This document shows positions 46,136 to 59,428 of a stretch of 64,000 nucleotides of DNA, in pieces; within the stretch, counting starts at the first letter, position 1; the number at the start of each line of letters is the position of its first letter. The notes under the pieces are model-generated. The model was not told where the DNA came from. It saw only the letters and a program-made list of their open reading frames with translations, and ran no database searches. Location: contig VGHQ01000001.1 in assembly GCA_016868195.1 (NCBI GenBank), positions 233,222 through 297,221 on the forward strand, in the 5' to 3' direction. This DNA comes from Betaproteobacteria bacterium (GTDB lineage: Bacteria > Pseudomonadota > Gammaproteobacteria > Burkholderiales > Methylophilaceae). Position numbers and translations under genes: made by a program.

Positions 46136-46164
46136 ATTATACCTAACGCTTTAAACTTTTACAA
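46136..46164 (-). promoter_or_regulatory. putative sigma70 promoter upstream of rplC
   Basis: Minus strand TTGTAA-17-TATAAT; -35 hexamer is the last codon plus stop of rpsJ. Confidence 0.65.
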
Positions 46165-46467
46165 CTTAATTTCTACATCAACCCCAGCAGCTAAATCCAG
46201 CTTCATTAAAGCATCCACTGTTTTATCTGTAGGATCTAAGATATCCATCAATCTTTGATGAGTTCTTATTTCAAATTGATCGCGTGATGTCTTATTCACA
46301 TGTGGCGATCTTAAAATATCGAATCTTTCAATTCGAGTAGGTAGTGGGACAGGTCCTTTAACAACAGCGCCTGTTCTTTTTGCGGTTTCAACGATTTCTT
46401 GAGCTGATTGATCGATTAAACGATAATCAAACGCTTTCAAACGTATACGAATTTTTTGACTTTGCAT
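46159..46467 (-). CDS. rpsJ: 30S ribosomal protein S10
   Basis: [30 protein letters not shown]. Confidence 0.99.
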   Translation of the reverse strand: MQSQKIRIRLKAFDYRLIDQSAQEIVETAKRTGAVVKGPVPLPTRIERFDILRSPHVNKTSRDQFEIRTHQRLMDILDPTDKTVDALMKLDLAAGVDVEIKL

Positions 46468-46517
46468 TTTTTACTACCTTTCCAAAGAGCGAATACCTTG
46501 CGGTATTAATTTTTTAA

Positions 46518-47720
46518 AAAACTATTCAATCACCTTAGCAACAACACCAGCACCTACTGTGCGACCACCTTCACGAATCGCAAAGCGTAAACCTTCTTCC
46601 ATCGCAATTGGTGCAATGAGCGCTACTGTAATTGACACGTTATCACCTGGCATCACCATTTCTGTGCCTGCTGGTAATTCAACCGCGCCTGTGACGTCTG
46701 TGGTTCTGAAGTAGAACTGTGGGCGGTAACCATTGAAGAATGGTGTATGACGACCACCTTCATCTTTACCAAGCACATAGATCTCTGCAGTGAATTTTGT
46801 ATGTGGTGTGATTGAACCTGATTTAGCTAATACTTGACCACGTTCAACTTCTTCACGTTTTGTACCACGTAATAACACCCCTACGTTGTCACCTGCTTGA
46901 CCTTGGTCAAGTAACTTACGGAACATTTCAACCCCTGTACATGTTGTTTTAAGCGTAGGTTTGATACCTACGATTTCGATTTCATCACCTACTTTAACAA
47001 TACCGCGCTCAACACGACCTGTCACAACCGTACCACGACCTGAGATTGAGAATACGTCTTCAACTGGCATTAAGAATGTACCGTCGATTGCACGTTCTGG
47101 TGTTGGGATATAGCTATCAAGTGCTTCAGCGAGTTTAAAGATTGATGGTTCACCAATGTCAGATTGGTCACCTTCGAGTGCTAATTTTGCAGAACCCATC
47201 ACGATCGGCGTTTTGTCGCCTGGGAAGTCATACTTCGTTAAAAGGTCACGTACTTCCATTTCAACGAGTTCTAATAATTCTTTGTCATCTACCATGTCTG
47301 CTTTGTTTAAGAAGACCACGATGTAAGGCACGCCCACTTGGCGAGCTAAAAGGATATGTTCACGTGTTTGAGGCATTGGACCGTCAGCGGCTGAACATAC
47401 GAGGATTGCGCCGTCCATCTGCGCTGCACCTGTAATCATATTTTTAACATAGTCAGCATGGCCTGGGCAGTCAACGTGCGCATAGTGGCGATTCGCTGTT
47501 TCGTATTCTACGTGGGCTGTATTAATGGTAATACCACGTGCTTTTTCTTCTGGCGCCGCATCAATTTGATCGTAAGCTTTAGCTTCTCCACCAAATTTCT
47601 TAGCAAGAATCGTTGTGATTGCCGCTGTCAGTGTTGTCTTACCATGGTCCACGTGACCAATTGTGCCGACGTTCACATGGGGTTTGGTACGTTCAAATTT
47701 GCCTTTTGCCATAATGTTAT
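46518..47720 (-). repeat. tuf repeat copy 1 (identical to 62798-64000)
   Basis: Line-by-line comparison at offset 16280 shows no mismatch; identity breaks 4 nt beyond the stop codon. Confidence 0.95.
46522..47712 (-). CDS. tuf: elongation factor Tu (copy 1, str operon)
   Basis: [42 protein letters not shown]. Confidence 0.99.
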   Translation of the reverse strand: MAKGKFERTKPHVNVGTIGHVDHGKTTLTAAITTILAKKFGGEAKAYDQIDAAPEEKARGITINTAHVEYETANRHYAHVDCPGHADYVKNMITGAAQMDGAILVCSAADGPMPQTREHILLARQVGVPYIVVFLNKADMVDDKELLELVEMEVRDLLTKYDFPGDKTPIVMGSAKLALEGDQSDIGEPSIFKLAEALDSYIPTPERAIDGTFLMPVEDVFSISGRGTVVTGRVERGIVKVGDEIEIVGIKPTLKTTCTGVEMFRKLLDQGQAGDNVGVLLRGTKREEVERGQVLAKSGSITPHTKFTAEIYVLGKDEGGRHTPFFNGYRPQFYFRTTDVTGAVELPAGTEMVMPGDNVSITVALIAPIAMEEGLRFAIREGGRTVGAGVVAKVIE

Positions 47721-47735
47721 CCTTAGATTTTTAAC

Positions 47736-49826
47736 TTATTTTTTATTAACAATTGCTTCTGCTACGTTTCTTGGTGCTTCTGTGTAATGCTTAAATTCCA
47801 TTGAATATGTTGCTCTACCTTGAGATAAAGAGCGCATCGTTGTTGAATATCCAAACATCTCTGCTAGTGGAACTTCGGCGCGAATAACCTTACCTGTAGC
47901 ATTATCTTCCATACCTTGAATCATGCCGCGTCTGGATGAAAGGTCACCCATCACATCGCCCATATAATCTTCTGGGGTTTCTACTTCAACAGCCATCATG
48001 GGTTCTAGAAGGATAGGATCTGCTTTACGCATTCCATCTTTAAAAGCTATCGAAGCTGCCATTTTAAATGCATTTTCGTTTGAGTCAACATCGTGGTAAG
48101 AGCCATCAAACAACGTGACTTTAACGTCTACCACTGGATAACCTGCAACTACGCCAGCAGGAAGAGTTTCTAAAAGACCCTTCTCGACAGCGGGAATAAA
48201 TTCACGAGGCACTGTTCCACCTTTAATTGCATCGATAAATTCAAAACCTTTACCGGCTTCATTTGGCTCCATTTTGAGCCATACATGGCCATATTGACCT
48301 TTACCACCAGATTGTTTAACAAACTTACCTTCGATTTCAACTAGCTTCTTGATCGCTTCTCTGTAGGCCACTTGTGGTGCGCCTACGTTAGCCTCAACGC
48401 CAAATTCTCTTTTCATTCGGTCCACAAGAATTTCTAAGTGGAGTTCGCCCATACCTGAAATAATAGTTTGATTTGTTTCTTCATCCGTCTTAACTCTAAA
48501 TGAAGGATCTTCTTGAGCAAGTCTATTCAATGCTATCCCCATTTTCTCTTGGTCAGCTTTCGTTTTAGGTTCAACTGCAACGTGAATTACAGGCTCAGGG
48601 AAAATCATTCTTTCAAGAACAACTTCGTTACTAATATCACATAATGTGTCACCAGTTGTTGCTTCCTTTAGTCCTACAGCTGCTGCAATATCGCCAGCAC
48701 GAACTTCTTTAAGCTCTTCACGCTGATTTGCATGCATTTGAAGAATACGGCCAATACGCTCTTTACGGCCTTTGATTGGATTGTAAATTGTGTCGCCTGA
48801 ATTAATCGCGCCAGAATAAACACGGAAGAAAATTAATTGCCCCACAAAAGGGTCAGTCATAATTTTAAATGCTAACGCTGCAAAAGGCTCTTCATCAGAA
48901 GCTTTACGAGTTGTAGGTTGACCTTTAGCATCTTCACAAGGTACTGGAGGGACATCCGTAGGTGCAGGTAAATACTCAATCACCGCATCCAACATGGCTT
49001 GTACGCCTTTGTTCTTAAAAGCTGAGCCGCATAACATCGGTACAATTTCAAAACTAATTGTTCTCAGACGTAAGCCTTTTTTTATTTCATCTTCACTTAG
49101 ATCACCATTTTCTAAGTACTTATTCATTAATTCTTCATTGGCTTCAGCTGCTGCTTCAACCATTTTTTCACGCCACTCTTTACATGTATCCACTAAATCA
49201 GCTGGAATATCACGATAATCAAATTTCATACCTTGAGAAGAATCATCCCAATAGATTGCTTTCATCTTAATGAGATCAACAACACCTTCGAATTTTTCTT
49301 CAGCGCCAATAGGCACTTGAAGAGCGATTGGATTTGCTTTTAAACGTAAACGCATTTGATCGTAAACTTTAAAAAAGTTTGCGCCAGCTCTATCCATTTT
49401 ATTTACAAATGCAAGACGTGGAACCTTGTATTTATTTGCTTGACGCCAAACAGTTTCTGACTGAGGTTGAACGCCCCCTACCGCACAGTAAACCATGCAT
49501 GCACCATCTAGAACCCGCATTGATCGCTCTACTTCAATTGTAAAGTCAACGTGTCCTGGGGTATCGATAATATTAATACGATGTTGATCAAATTGTCCGG
49601 CCATACCTTTCCAGAAACAAGTTGTTGCCGCTGAAGTAATAGTAATGCCTCGCTCTTGCTCTTGTTCCATCCAGTCCATGGTTGCAGCGCCATCATGTAC
49701 TTCACCAATTTTATGGTTTACCCCTGTATAAAAAAGAATACGCTCAGTTGTTGTAGTTTTACCTGCATCAATATGCGCGCTAATTCCTATATTTCTGTAT
49801 CTATTAATGGGGGTTGAACGAGCCAC
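47736..49826 (-). CDS. fusA: elongation factor G
   Basis: [25 protein letters not shown]. Confidence 0.99.
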   Translation of the reverse strand: MARSTPINRYRNIGISAHIDAGKTTTTERILFYTGVNHKIGEVHDGAATMDWMEQEQERGITITSAATTCFWKGMAGQFDQHRINIIDTPGHVDFTIEVERSMRVLDGACMVYCAVGGVQPQSETVWRQANKYKVPRLAFVNKMDRAGANFFKVYDQMRLRLKANPIALQVPIGAEEKFEGVVDLIKMKAIYWDDSSQGMKFDYRDIPADLVDTCKEWREKMVEAAAEANEELMNKYLENGDLSEDEIKKGLRLRTISFEIVPMLCGSAFKNKGVQAMLDAVIEYLPAPTDVPPVPCEDAKGQPTTRKASDEEPFAALAFKIMTDPFVGQLIFFRVYSGAINSGDTIYNPIKGRKERIGRILQMHANQREELKEVRAGDIAAAVGLKEATTGDTLCDISNEVVLERMIFPEPVIHVAVEPKTKADQEKMGIALNRLAQEDPSFRVKTDEETNQTIISGMGELHLEILVDRMKREFGVEANVGAPQVAYREAIKKLVEIEGKFVKQSGGKGQYGHVWLKMEPNEAGKGFEFIDAIKGGTVPREFIPAVEKGLLETLPAGVVAGYPVVDVKVTLFDGSYHDVDSNENAFKMAASIAFKDGMRKADPILLEPMMAVEVETPEDYMGDVMGDLSSRRGMIQGMEDNATGKVIRAEVPLAEMFGYSTTMRSLSQGRATYSMEFKHYTEAPRNVAEAIVNKK

Positions 49827-49852
49827 TTTAAATTACCTTTTGATTATTATGT

Positions 49853-50323
49853 TTAGAAACGGAAATGTGAGAACGCTTTATTAGCTTCTGCCATTCTATG
49901 AACTTCTTCACGTTTTTTCATGGCAGCGCCTTTATTTTCTGAAGCTTCTACAATTTCTGCTGCTAAACGTAAATCCATTGATTTTTCACCTCTTTTACGA
50001 GCAGCATCTCTTAGCCATCTCATAGCTAAAGCAATCCGTCTTGAAGGTCTAACTTCGACAGGTACTTGGTAGTTAGCACCACCTACTCGTCGACTTTTTA
50101 CTTCAACAACTGGTCTTAAATTCGTTAATGCGAGAGAAAATACTTCAATAGGATCTTTACCACTTTTCGTTTTAATTTGATCGAATGCGCCGTAAATTAA
50201 TCTTTCGGCAACGGATTTTTTTCCGCTCGTCATTAAAACATTCACAAACTTAGAAACTTCTTGGCTTCCGAATTTTGGATCCTGAAGGATGATTCTTTTG
50301 GGCACTTCTCTACGTCTTGGCAT
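49853..50323 (-). CDS. rpsG: 30S ribosomal protein S7
   Basis: [20 protein letters not shown]. Confidence 0.99.
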   Translation of the reverse strand: MPRRREVPKRIILQDPKFGSQEVSKFVNVLMTSGKKSVAERLIYGAFDQIKTKSGKDPIEVFSLALTNLRPVVEVKSRRVGGANYQVPVEVRPSRRIALAMRWLRDAARKRGEKSMDLRLAAEIVEASENKGAAMKKREEVHRMAEANKAFSHFRF

Positions 50324-50356
50324 ATTTTGTTTACCTTAATTTAGTATTCTAAAAAC

Positions 50357-50734
50357 TTAAGCTTCTTTAGGGCGTTTAGCGCCGTATTTAGATCGAGATT
50401 GTTTACGATCTTTAACACCGGCAGTATCCAAACTACCTCGAACCATATGGTATCGAACACCTGGTAAGTCCTTTACACGACCGCCTCTTAATAAAACTAC
50501 AGAGTGTTCCTGGAGATTATGGCCTTCACCACCGATATAACTAATCACTTCGTACCCGTTCGTCAGACGAACTTTAGCCACTTTACGCAAAGCAGAGTTT
50601 GGTTTTTTTGGAGTTGTTGTGTAAACACGCGTACACACACCTCTTTTTTGAGGTGAAGCTTCTAGAGCTGGAACTTTGCTCTTACTTTCAACTTTTTTTC
50701 GTGGTTTACGAATTAACTGATTAATTGTTGGCAT
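50357..50734 (-). CDS. rpsL: 30S ribosomal protein S12
   Basis: [37 protein letters not shown]. Confidence 0.99.
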   Translation of the reverse strand: MPTINQLIRKPRKKVESKSKVPALEASPQKRGVCTRVYTTTPKKPNSALRKVAKVRLTNGYEVISYIGGEGHNLQEHSVVLLRGGRVKDLPGVRYHMVRGSLDTAGVKDRKQSRSKYGAKRPKEA

Positions 50735-50782
50735 CGCCTAAATCCTTAAATTTCTAACTTACTATTGATGATGACTTTCTAA

Positions 50783-50806
50783 AATCTCGCAACAAAAGCG
50801 AAGATT
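50783..50806 (-). other. stem-loop in str operon 5' leader
   Basis: AATCT(t)CGC-ttttgtt-GCGAGATT on minus strand. Confidence 0.55.
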
Positions 50807-50820
50807 CCAAAAAGCCGCAA

Positions 50821-50849
50821 ATTGTATTTTGCTTCCTGCATAATGTCAA
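50821..50849 (-). promoter_or_regulatory. sigma70 promoter of str operon (rpsL-rpsG-fusA-tuf)
   Basis: Minus strand TTGACA-17-TACAAT, 4 nt after the rpoC stop codon. Confidence 0.85.
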
Positions 50850-50853
50850 CCTA

Positions 50854-53800
50854 TCATTCAGTCGGCGCTTCAATTTCAGAGCTAACTTGAGCCTCTTCAA
50901 TTGGAGCTTCAATATGATCGAGTGGGACTTCAACAGGATCGATATCCTCTCCAGCAGCCGCAGCTTTTCTTGTTTCATGATAAGCCAAGCCGGTACCTGC
51001 AGGAATTAATCGACCAACAATCACGTTCTCTTTGAGCCCTCTTAGGTCATCACGCTTACCTAAAATTGCAGCTTCAGTGAGAACGCGGGTTGTTTCTTGG
51101 AACGAAGCAGCTGAAATGAATGAATCTGTTGATAATGATGCTTTAGTAATACCTAAAAGCACATACTCATATTCTGCTGGTTTTTTGTCTTGTGACAACA
51201 CCAATTCATTTTCAGTTAATACTTCAGCTCTTTCAACTTGTTCGCCTTGAATAAATGAAGTATCACCTGCATCAGTAATACGAACGCGTCTTAGCATTTG
51301 TCTTACAATGACTTCGATGTGTTTGTCATTAATCTTAACGCCTTGCAATCTATACACATCTTGAACTTCATCAATGATATATCTTGCTAACGCTTCTCTA
51401 CCTTGAAGGCGAAGAATGTCTTGCGGATCCGCAGGTCCGTCAATAATGACTTCACCTTTTGTTACCACTTGACCGTCATGAGCTGTTACATGCTTGTCTT
51501 TAGGAATTAAAAATTCTTTTGAAACACCTTCAAGATCTGTAATCACAAGTCTTTGTTTACCCTTGGTGTCTTTACCAAATGAAACTGTACCTGTGCTTTC
51601 AGCTAACATACCTGCATCTTTTGGAGATCTTGCTTCAAATAACTCAGCAACTCTTGGAAGACCGCCAGTAATATCTCTTGTTTTGGAGGATTCTTGTGGG
51701 ATACGCGCAATCACATCGCCCACTTTAACTTCTTGAGAATCTTTCACTGTAATAATGTAACCAAGTTGGAAGGTTACATTAACAGATATATCACTTCCTG
51801 CTAATTTAACTTCATTACCTGAAGTGTCTAAAATTTTAATTTGAGGTCTCAAGCCTTTTGATTGACCTGCACGTTGCTTAGGATCGATTACAACGAGCGA
51901 TGATAAGCCTGTGACATCATCAATTTGTTTTGCAACCGTAATACCTTCTTCAACGTTTTCAAATTTAACTTGTCCAGCATATTCAGAAATAATTGGACGT
52001 GTATGTGGGTCCCATGTTGCAAGAACACCGCCGGCCTTAATTGGCTTACCGTCTTGAACAACAAGATTTGCACCATAAGGCACTTTATGACGTTCTCTTT
52101 CGCGACCACTTTCGTCTTGAATAATTAATTCACCGTTACGCGAAATAACTACTTGCTCATTTCGAGCGTTCGTTACATATCGCATTGTAGAAGTAAATTG
52201 AATAACGCCGTTTGATTTACTTTCAATTTGGCTTACTGATGCTGCTCTAGAAACTGCGCCACCAATATGGAAGGTTCTCATTGTTAATTGTGTACCAGGC
52301 TCACCGATAGACTGTGCTGCAATCACACCGATAGATTCACCTTGGCTAATTAATTTACCTCGACCTAAGTCGCGACCATAACATTGAGAACAAATACCAT
52401 GCCTTGTTTCGCAAGTCAGTGCAGTTCTTACTTTGACTTCATCAATACCAAGTGCATCAATTTTTTCAACGTGATCTTCTTCAAGTAAAGTACCTTTTGG
52501 ATAAACCACTTCTTGATTTTCTGGATTTATAATATCAAGGGCGTTTACACGGCCTAAAATACGATCGCGTAATGGCTCAACTACTTCACCGCCCTTAACA
52601 AGCGCTTTAGTAACTAAACCATCTTCTGTACCGCAATCATGCTCAGTCACCACAAGATCTTGCGTCACATCAACTAGACGTCTTGTTAAATAACCTGAGT
52701 TAGCTGTTTTTAATGCAGTATCTGCAAGACCTTTTCGCGCACCGTGCGTAGAAATAAAGTATTGAAGCACATTTAAACCATCACGAAAGTTAGCTGTAAT
52801 TGGTGTTTCAATAATTGAGCCATCAGGTCTCGCCATCAAGCCTCGCATACCTGCAAGCTGTCTTACTTGAGCTGCAGATCCTCGCGCACCAGAATCGGCC
52901 ATCATATAAATTGCATTAAATGATTCTTGATAAAGATCTTTGCCATCTTTACCCTTCAGATTTTCACCGGCATCATTTTTAACAGGCTCTTCTTTAAGTT
53001 GTTTCATCATTGCATCAGCAACTTTGTCACCTGCACGACCCCAGATGTCAACAACCTTGTTATATCTTTCTCCTTGTGTGACCAGGCCTGAAATATATTG
53101 ATCTTCAATTTCTTTAACTTCAGATTCAGCAGCTTCAATAAGCTGTTCTTTTTCTGGTGGGACAAGCATGTCATGGATACTGATTGAGATACCTGCTTTT
53201 GTCGCATAGGTGTAACCCATGTACATTAATTTATCAGCAAGAATTACTGTCTCTCTAATACCAACACGTCTAAATCCTGCATTAATTAATTTTGAAATTT
53301 CTTTTTTCTTTAATGCTTTATTAATTAAATCAAAAGAAAGTCCTGCTGGAAGAATTTCAGAAAGTATTGCTCTACCAACTGTAGTTTCATATCGATTTAC
53401 TTTATCAGTATTTGTGCCATCTAAACCTAATTCAGTTTCTTTAATCCGAACTGTGACGCGCGCATGAATATCAACTAAGCCACTATCAAAAGCACGATGA
53501 ACTTCAGTCACGTCAGTAAATTTCATACCCTCGCCACGTGCAGCAATTTTGTCTCGTGTCATGTAATAAAGGCCAAGCACAATATCTTGTGATGGAACAA
53601 TAATTGGTTCACCATTTGCAGGAGATAAAACGTTATTAGATGCAAGCATTAAGGTTCTTGCTTCCATCTGAGCCTCAAGAGATAAAGGCACATGAACTGC
53701 CATTTGGTCACCATCAAAGTCAGCATTAAATGCAGCACAAACTAGGGGATGTAATTGAATAGCTTTACCTTCAATCAGAATAGGTTCAAAAGCTTGAATA

Positions 53801-55098
53801 CCTAAACGATGTAATGTTGGTGCTCTGTTTAATAAAACAGGATGCTCTCTAATGACGTCCTCTAAGATATCCCAAACTTCTGGTCCTTCTTCTTCTACTT
53901 TTTTCTTTGCTGCTTTAATGGTTGTAGAAAGGCCTAACACTTCTAATTTATGGAAAATAAATGGCTTGAATAATTCAAGTGCCATTTTCTTTGGTAAACC
54001 ACATTGATGAAGTTTTAATTGTGGTCCAACAACAATTACTGAACGACCAGAATAATCAACACGCTTACCTAAAAGGTTTTGTCTAAAACGACCGCCCTTA
54101 CCTTTAATCATATCGGCAAGAGATTTTAATGGTCGTTTATTAGCGCCTGTCATCACTTTGCCACGTCTGCCATTATCAAGAAGTGAGTCAACCGCTTCTT
54201 GCAACATACGCTTTTCATTTCTAACAATAATTTCTGGTGCTTTAAGATCTAAGAGTCTTCTTAAGCGATTATTTCTGTTAATCACTCGACGATATAAATC
54301 GTTAAGGTCGGATGTAGCAAATCTTCCGCCATCAAGAGGAACTAATGGTCTTAATTCAGGAGGCAGTACAGGAAGAATTTCTAAAATCATCCATTCAGGT
54401 TTGATACCTGATTTTTGGAACGCTTCAAGCACTTTTAAACGCTTAGCAATTTTTTTAATTTTTGCTTCTGAACCTGTTTCAGCTAATTCAGTTCTTAATT
54501 TTTCAATTTCACTGTTGATATCAAGTGATTTAAGCAATTCTTTAATTGCCTCTGCACCCATTACTGCTGTGAATTCGTCACCAAACTCTTCTACTTTTGC
54601 GAGATAGTCATCCTCTGTAAGAAGCTGTCCTCTTGTTAAAGGAGTCATACCAGGGTCAACAACAATAAATGCTTCAAAATAAAGAACGCGTTCAATATCT
54701 CTTAAAGCAATATCAAGCACCATACCTAGACGACTTGGTAGGCTCTTTAAAAACCAAATATGTGCAACTGGACTTGCTAAGTCAATGTGACCCATACGCT
54801 CACGACGGACCTTAGATAGCGTAACTTCAACGCCACATTTTTCACAAATCACACCGCGATGTTTAAGTCTTTTATATTTACCGCAAAGACATTCATAGTC
54901 TTTAATAGGTCCAAATATTTTTGCACAAAACAAACCGTCTCTTTCAGGTTTAAATGTTCTGTAATTAATCGTTTCTGGCTTCTTAACTTCGCCATAAGAC
55001 CATGAACGAATTTTTTCTGGAGATGCTAATGCAATCTTAATTGCATCAAACTCTTCTTCTTGTGTAACCTGTTTAAATAGGTCTAATAAAGCTTTCAT
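50854..55098 (-). CDS. rpoC: RNA polymerase beta' subunit
   Basis: [39 protein letters not shown]. Confidence 0.99.
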   Translation of the reverse strand: MKALLDLFKQVTQEEEFDAIKIALASPEKIRSWSYGEVKKPETINYRTFKPERDGLFCAKIFGPIKDYECLCGKYKRLKHRGVICEKCGVEVTLSKVRRERMGHIDLASPVAHIWFLKSLPSRLGMVLDIALRDIERVLYFEAFIVVDPGMTPLTRGQLLTEDDYLAKVEEFGDEFTAVMGAEAIKELLKSLDINSEIEKLRTELAETGSEAKIKKIAKRLKVLEAFQKSGIKPEWMILEILPVLPPELRPLVPLDGGRFATSDLNDLYRRVINRNNRLRRLLDLKAPEIIVRNEKRMLQEAVDSLLDNGRRGKVMTGANKRPLKSLADMIKGKGGRFRQNLLGKRVDYSGRSVIVVGPQLKLHQCGLPKKMALELFKPFIFHKLEVLGLSTTIKAAKKKVEEEGPEVWDILEDVIREHPVLLNRAPTLHRLGIQAFEPILIEGKAIQLHPLVCAAFNADFDGDQMAVHVPLSLEAQMEARTLMLASNNVLSPANGEPIIVPSQDIVLGLYYMTRDKIAARGEGMKFTDVTEVHRAFDSGLVDIHARVTVRIKETELGLDGTNTDKVNRYETTVGRAILSEILPAGLSFDLINKALKKKEISKLINAGFRRVGIRETVILADKLMYMGYTYATKAGISISIHDMLVPPEKEQLIEAAESEVKEIEDQYISGLVTQGERYNKVVDIWGRAGDKVADAMMKQLKEEPVKNDAGENLKGKDGKDLYQESFNAIYMMADSGARGSAAQVRQLAGMRGLMARPDGSIIETPITANFRDGLNVLQYFISTHGARKGLADTALKTANSGYLTRRLVDVTQDLVVTEHDCGTEDGLVTKALVKGGEVVEPLRDRILGRVNALDIINPENQEVVYPKGTLLEEDHVEKIDALGIDEVKVRTALTCETRHGICSQCYGRDLGRGKLISQGESIGVIAAQSIGEPGTQLTMRTFHIGGAVSRAASVSQIESKSNGVIQFTSTMRYVTNARNEQVVISRNGELIIQDESGRERERHKVPYGANLVVQDGKPIKAGGVLATWDPHTRPIISEYAGQVKFENVEEGITVAKQIDDVTGLSSLVVIDPKQRAGQSKGLRPQIKILDTSGNEVKLAGSDISVNVTFQLGYIITVKDSQEVKVGDVIARIPQESSKTRDITGGLPRVAELFEARSPKDAGMLAESTGTVSFGKDTKGKQRLVITDLEGVSKEFLIPKDKHVTAHDGQVVTKGEVIIDGPADPQDILRLQGREALARYIIDEVQDVYRLQGVKINDKHIEVIVRQMLRRVRITDAGDTSFIQGEQVERAEVLTENELVLSQDKKPAEYEYVLLGITKASLSTDSFISAASFQETTRVLTEAAILGKRDDLRGLKENVIVGRLIPAGTGLAYHETRKAAAAGEDIDPVEVPLDHIEAPIEEAQVSSEIEAPTE

Positions 55099-55109
55099 CT
55101 GTGATCTCC

Positions 55110-58100
55110 TTAGTTTCTATCGAGGTCAATATCAATAGCTAGTGAACGAATTTCTTTTACCAACACGTTGAATGATTCAGGCATGCCTGCATCAATCTTA
55201 TGCTCACCCTTCACTATGTTTTCGTATACTTTAGTTCTACCAGCAACGTCGTCTGATTTTACAGTCAACATTTCTTGCAAGGTGTAAGCGGCACCATATG
55301 CTTCAAGCGCCCAAACTTCCATCTCACCAAAACGTTGACCACCAAATTGCGCTTTACCACCGAGAGGCTGTTGCGTTACAAGCGAGTATGGTCCTGTTGA
55401 ACGTGCATGCATTTTGTCATCAACTAGATGATGTAATTTAAGTACATGCATATAGCCTACTGTGACAGGTCTTTCAAATACCTCACCTGTGCGACCATCA
55501 AACAATTTAACTTGCGTTTTATTTGCTGAAAATTGCAAGAGTTCTGTTTTTGGATCGTTATCTGGATAAGCGAGATCTAACATATATTCAATGTCGGACT
55601 CAGATGCGCCATCAAATACAGATGTAGCGAATGGAACGCCATTTTTTAAATGTTGAGCAAGCTCTACAACCTCATCATCGTTCAATGACTTAATATCTTC
55701 TTTTTTACCAGAAGCATCGTTATAAATTTGATCTAAGAATTTACGAACTTCAGTTACCTTCGCTTCTTCTTTTAACATTTCGCCAATACGAACGCCTAAT
55801 CCTTTAGCTGCCCATCCAAGATGGGTTTCTAAGATTTGGCCGATGTTCATTCGGGAAGGAACGCCTAATGGATTTAACACAATATCCAAAGGTGTACCAT
55901 CGGCCATATGAGGCATATCCTCTACAGGAGCGATTTTTGAAACCACACCTTTGTTACCGTGACGTCCGGCCATTTTATCGCCTGGTTGAATTCTACGTTT
56001 CACAGCTAAGTAAACCTTAACCATTTTTTGAACGCCTGGCGGAAGTTCGTCACCTTGAGTTAATTTGCGTTTTTTCTCTTCAAAACGTTTATCGAATTGC
56101 TCTTTAGCAACCGCTAAATTATCTTTCAATGTTTCTAATTGTTTTGAAGCATCGTCATTACCTAGACGAATATCAAACCAGTCATATCTATTAATCGAAG
56201 CAAGAAAATCTTTAGAAATTTTTTCACCTTTTTTCAAGCCTTTTGGACCGCCAGTTGCAACTTTGTTTGTGAGTAATCTTTCGATTCTTCCAAAAGTATC
56301 ATCTTCCACAATTCTTAATTGATCAGCTAAATCTTGTTTGAAATGTTTTAATTGATCATCAATGATTTGTTGCGCTCTTGAATCTCTATCAATGCCTTCT
56401 CTAGTAAATACTTGAACGTCAATAATTGTTCCTGACATACCTGATGGCACTCTCAAACTTGTATCTTTTACATCAGAAGCTTTTTCACCAAAGATTGCTC
56501 GTAAGAGTTTTTCTTCAGGTGTAAGTTGTGTTTCACCTTTCGGTGTCACCTTACCTACAAGCACATCGCCTGATTCAACTTCAGCACCAATATAAATAAT
56601 GCCGGACTCATCAAGTCTTCCAAGCATTCTTTCTGAAAGATTTGAAATATCTCGTGTAATTTCTTCTGGGCCTAATTTTGTATCTCTAGATACAACGGAT
56701 AACTCTTCAATGTGAATTGATGTATATCGATCTTCAGCTACTACACGCTCTGAAATTAGAATCGAATCTTCGAAGTTAAAACCATTCCATGGCATAAACC
56801 CAACAAGCATATTTTGACCAAGCGCTAATTCACCCACATCAGTGGAAGCACCGTCAGCAATCACATCACCTCTTGCAATCTTGTTGCCAATTCTTACGAG
56901 CGGCCTTTGATTGATATTGGTATTTTGATTTGATCTTGTATATTTAGTTAGATTGTAAATATCAACGCCAACTTCGCCATCTGCAGCTTCATCGTCATTT
57001 ACGCGAATCACAATACGTCTTGAATCAACATAATCAACAACACCCCCTCGCTTGGCCTGAACTGTTGTACCAGAGTCAGTGGCTACTGTTCTTTCAATAC
57101 CTGTACCTACAACAGCTTTCTCTGCTCTTAAGCAAGGGACTGCTTGACGTTGCATGTTTGCACCCATCAGTGCACGGTTTGCATCATCATGTTCTAGGAA
57201 TGGAATAAGTGCAGCAGCTACAGAAACAATTTGTCCAGGTGCCACATCCATATATTGAATAGGATCTACTGACGACATCGTAAATTCGTTACGGTGACGA
57301 CATGAAATTAAATCGTCTTGAAAGTGTCCTTTATTATCAAGCTCAGTATTTGCTTGAGCGATTACAAATTCACTTTCTTCGATTGCAGAAAGGTAATCTA
57401 TCTTCGCAGTGACCTTGCCATTTTCAACGCGTCTATAAGGCGTCTCTAAGAATCCGTATTGATTTGTTCTTGCATAAAGTGCGAGGGAATTAATCAATCC
57501 GATATTTGGACCTTCCGGAGTTTCAATAGGGCAAACACGGCCATAATGCGTTGAGTGAACGTCACGCACTTCAAAACCGGCACGTTCTCTTGTTAAACCA
57601 CCAGGGCCTAATGCTGATACTCTTCGTTTATGTGTAATTTCAGATAATGGATTAGTTTGATCCATGAATTGAGATAGTTGTGACGAACCAAAAAATTCTC
57701 TGATAGCACTTGAGATAGGTTTTGAATTAATTAAATCATGCGGCATTAAATTATCTGCCTCAGCTTGACTTAATCTTTCCTTAACAGCTCGTTCAACACG
57801 AACAAGTCCTGTTCTAAACTGATTCTCGACAAGCTCGCCCACTGAGCGAATTCTTCGATTACCTAAATGATCGATATCATCTATTTCACCCCGACCATTG
57901 CGCAACTCGATCAGTACACCAATCACGGCCAAGATATCGTCGTTCGATAAAATGTTTGCACCAGTTTCACCTTGAGGACCAACGCGCTTATAAAATCTTT
58001 GTAACCAATTTGCATGTTGTTCGAAACTCTTTGGGTATGCTCTTCGGTTAAATTTCATACGACCTACATTAGATAAGTCATATCGATCTTCATTAAAGAA

Positions 58101-59279
58101 TAATCCTTTAAATAGAGCCTCAACTGCATCTTCAGTGGGTGGTTCACCAGGTCGCATCATTCGATAAATAGCAACTTTAGCGCTGTATTGATCAGGCACT
58201 TCATCTGAAGAAAGTGTTTGAGAAATATAATCGCCATGATCTAAATCATTTGAATAGAGCATATGAATTTGTCCTACGCCTGCTTCAATAAATTTATCTA
58301 ACACTGATTCTGTAATTTCATCATTTGCATTAGCTATAACTTCGCCTGTATTTTTATCTACGATTGCTTTTGAAATTTTACGACCCAAAATAAAATCTTT
58401 ATCTACTGTGATTTTATTTACGACGGCTTTTTCCATATCGCGAATGTGTTTAACAGTAATGCGTTTATCTTTTTGAACAATTACATTTCCTCTTTTATCA
58501 GTAATATCAAATTTAGCAATTTCACCTCTTAAACGATCAGGAACTAATTCAAACTCAATTGATTTTGCAGTCACATGGAATGAATCAAAGTCATAATATG
58601 TTTCTAGAATTTGTTCTGGTGAATAGCCTAAGGCTTTTAACAAAATTGTGACCGGCATTTTTCTGCGACGATCTACACGGAAATATAAATAATCTTTAGG
58701 GTCAAATTCGAAATCTAACCATGAACCACGATAAGGGATGATCCTTGCAGAAAATAATAATTTACCGGAGCTATGTGTTTTACCTCGATCATGCTCAAAG
58801 AATACACCAGGGCTTCTGTGGAGTTGAGATACAATCACTCGCTCAGTACCGTTAATAACAAAAGAGCCGTTATCGGTCATAAGCGGAATCTCGCCCATGT
58901 ACACTTCTTGTTCTTTAATTTCTTTAACTGTTGGTTTTGATGCTTCTTTATCCATAAGAGTTAAACGAACTTTGACTCTTAATGGAACACCGTATGTTAA
59001 TCCGCGTTGTTGGCATTCTTTAACATCAAACGCTTCTTCACCTAGATTGTAAGTAACAAAATCAAGTCTTGCGTTGCCGGAGTGACTTACAATAGGAAAT
59101 ACTGAATTGAATGTAGACTGTAAACCTTCATTTAGTCTTTGTTCAGGATGCGTATTTTTTTGTAAAAAAGCTGCATAAGATTCAAGCTGCATGGTGAGCA
59201 AATATGGAATATCTTGCACACGCTCTCTTTTAGCAAAACTTTTTCTAATACGTTTTTTTTCAGTAAAGGAATAGCTCAT
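55110..59279 (-). CDS. rpoB: RNA polymerase beta subunit
   Basis: [20 protein letters not shown] track begins at 59303 but AGGAG before ATG at 59279 favours MSYSFTEK. Confidence 0.98.
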   Translation of the reverse strand: MSYSFTEKKRIRKSFAKRERVQDIPYLLTMQLESYAAFLQKNTHPEQRLNEGLQSTFNSVFPIVSHSGNARLDFVTYNLGEEAFDVKECQQRGLTYGVPLRVKVRLTLMDKEASKPTVKEIKEQEVYMGEIPLMTDNGSFVINGTERVIVSQLHRSPGVFFEHDRGKTHSSGKLLFSARIIPYRGSWLDFEFDPKDYLYFRVDRRRKMPVTILLKALGYSPEQILETYYDFDSFHVTAKSIEFELVPDRLRGEIAKFDITDKRGNVIVQKDKRITVKHIRDMEKAVVNKITVDKDFILGRKISKAIVDKNTGEVIANANDEITESVLDKFIEAGVGQIHMLYSNDLDHGDYISQTLSSDEVPDQYSAKVAIYRMMRPGEPPTEDAVEALFKGLFFNEDRYDLSNVGRMKFNRRAYPKSFEQHANWLQRFYKRVGPQGETGANILSNDDILAVIGVLIELRNGRGEIDDIDHLGNRRIRSVGELVENQFRTGLVRVERAVKERLSQAEADNLMPHDLINSKPISSAIREFFGSSQLSQFMDQTNPLSEITHKRRVSALGPGGLTRERAGFEVRDVHSTHYGRVCPIETPEGPNIGLINSLALYARTNQYGFLETPYRRVENGKVTAKIDYLSAIEESEFVIAQANTELDNKGHFQDDLISCRHRNEFTMSSVDPIQYMDVAPGQIVSVAAALIPFLEHDDANRALMGANMQRQAVPCLRAEKAVVGTGIERTVATDSGTTVQAKRGGVVDYVDSRRIVIRVNDDEAADGEVGVDIYNLTKYTRSNQNTNINQRPLVRIGNKIARGDVIADGASTDVGELALGQNMLVGFMPWNGFNFEDSILISERVVAEDRYTSIHIEELSVVSRDTKLGPEEITRDISNLSERMLGRLDESGIIYIGAEVESGDVLVGKVTPKGETQLTPEEKLLRAIFGEKASDVKDTSLRVPSGMSGTIIDVQVFTREGIDRDSRAQQIIDDQLKHFKQDLADQLRIVEDDTFGRIERLLTNKVATGGPKGLKKGEKISKDFLASINRYDWFDIRLGNDDASKQLETLKDNLAVAKEQFDKRFEEKKRKLTQGDELPPGVQKMVKVYLAVKRRIQPGDKMAGRHGNKGVVSKIAPVEDMPHMADGTPLDIVLNPLGVPSRMNIGQILETHLGWAAKGLGVRIGEMLKEEAKVTEVRKFLDQIYNDASGKKEDIKSLNDDEVVELAQHLKNGVPFATSVFDGASESDIEYMLDLAYPDNDPKTELLQFSANKTQVKLFDGRTGEVFERPVTVGYMHVLKLHHLVDDKMHARSTGPYSLVTQQPLGGKAQFGGQRFGEMEVWALEAYGAAYTLQEMLTVKSDDVAGRTKVYENIVKGEHKIDAGMPESFNVLVKEIRSLAIDIDLDRN

Positions 59280-59301
59280 TGCATCTCCTGGTGTAATTTT
59301 C

Positions 59302-59342
59302 ATAAAACAATAAACTTTTAAAATTTAAGAATATTGTTTTAT
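59302..59342 (-). other. 10-bp perfect inverted repeat in rpoB leader
   Basis: ATAAAACAAT (59302-59311) and ATTGTTTTAT (59333-59342). Confidence 0.8.
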
Positions 59343-59384
59343 AAATTTTTATAAGTTTTAACCTAATAATTATCTAAAACAAAA

Positions 59385-59415
59385 AATAGCAAGGGCTGAC
59401 AGCAAGCTGTCAGCC
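59385..59415 (-). terminator. intrinsic terminator/attenuator-like hairpin between rplL and rpoB
   Basis: Perfect GGCTGACAGC-aa-GCTGTCAGCC stem (59394-59415); minus strand then reads CTTGCTATTTTTTG. Confidence 0.8.
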
Positions 59416-59428
59416 ATGCTAATTAGCA

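Noticed and set aside
47142-47435. 97-aa ORF found twice (also 63422-63715)
   Set aside because: Antisense shadow of the two identical tuf genes; its duplication only reflects tuf identity.
50754-50978. 74-aa Leu/Lys-rich ORF spanning rpoC end and rpsL leader
   Set aside because: Alternative frame of the rpoC tail; conflicts with the str promoter and leader.
54158-54607. 149-aa ORF antisense to rpoC
   Set aside because: Shadow frame over conserved rpoC coding sequence.
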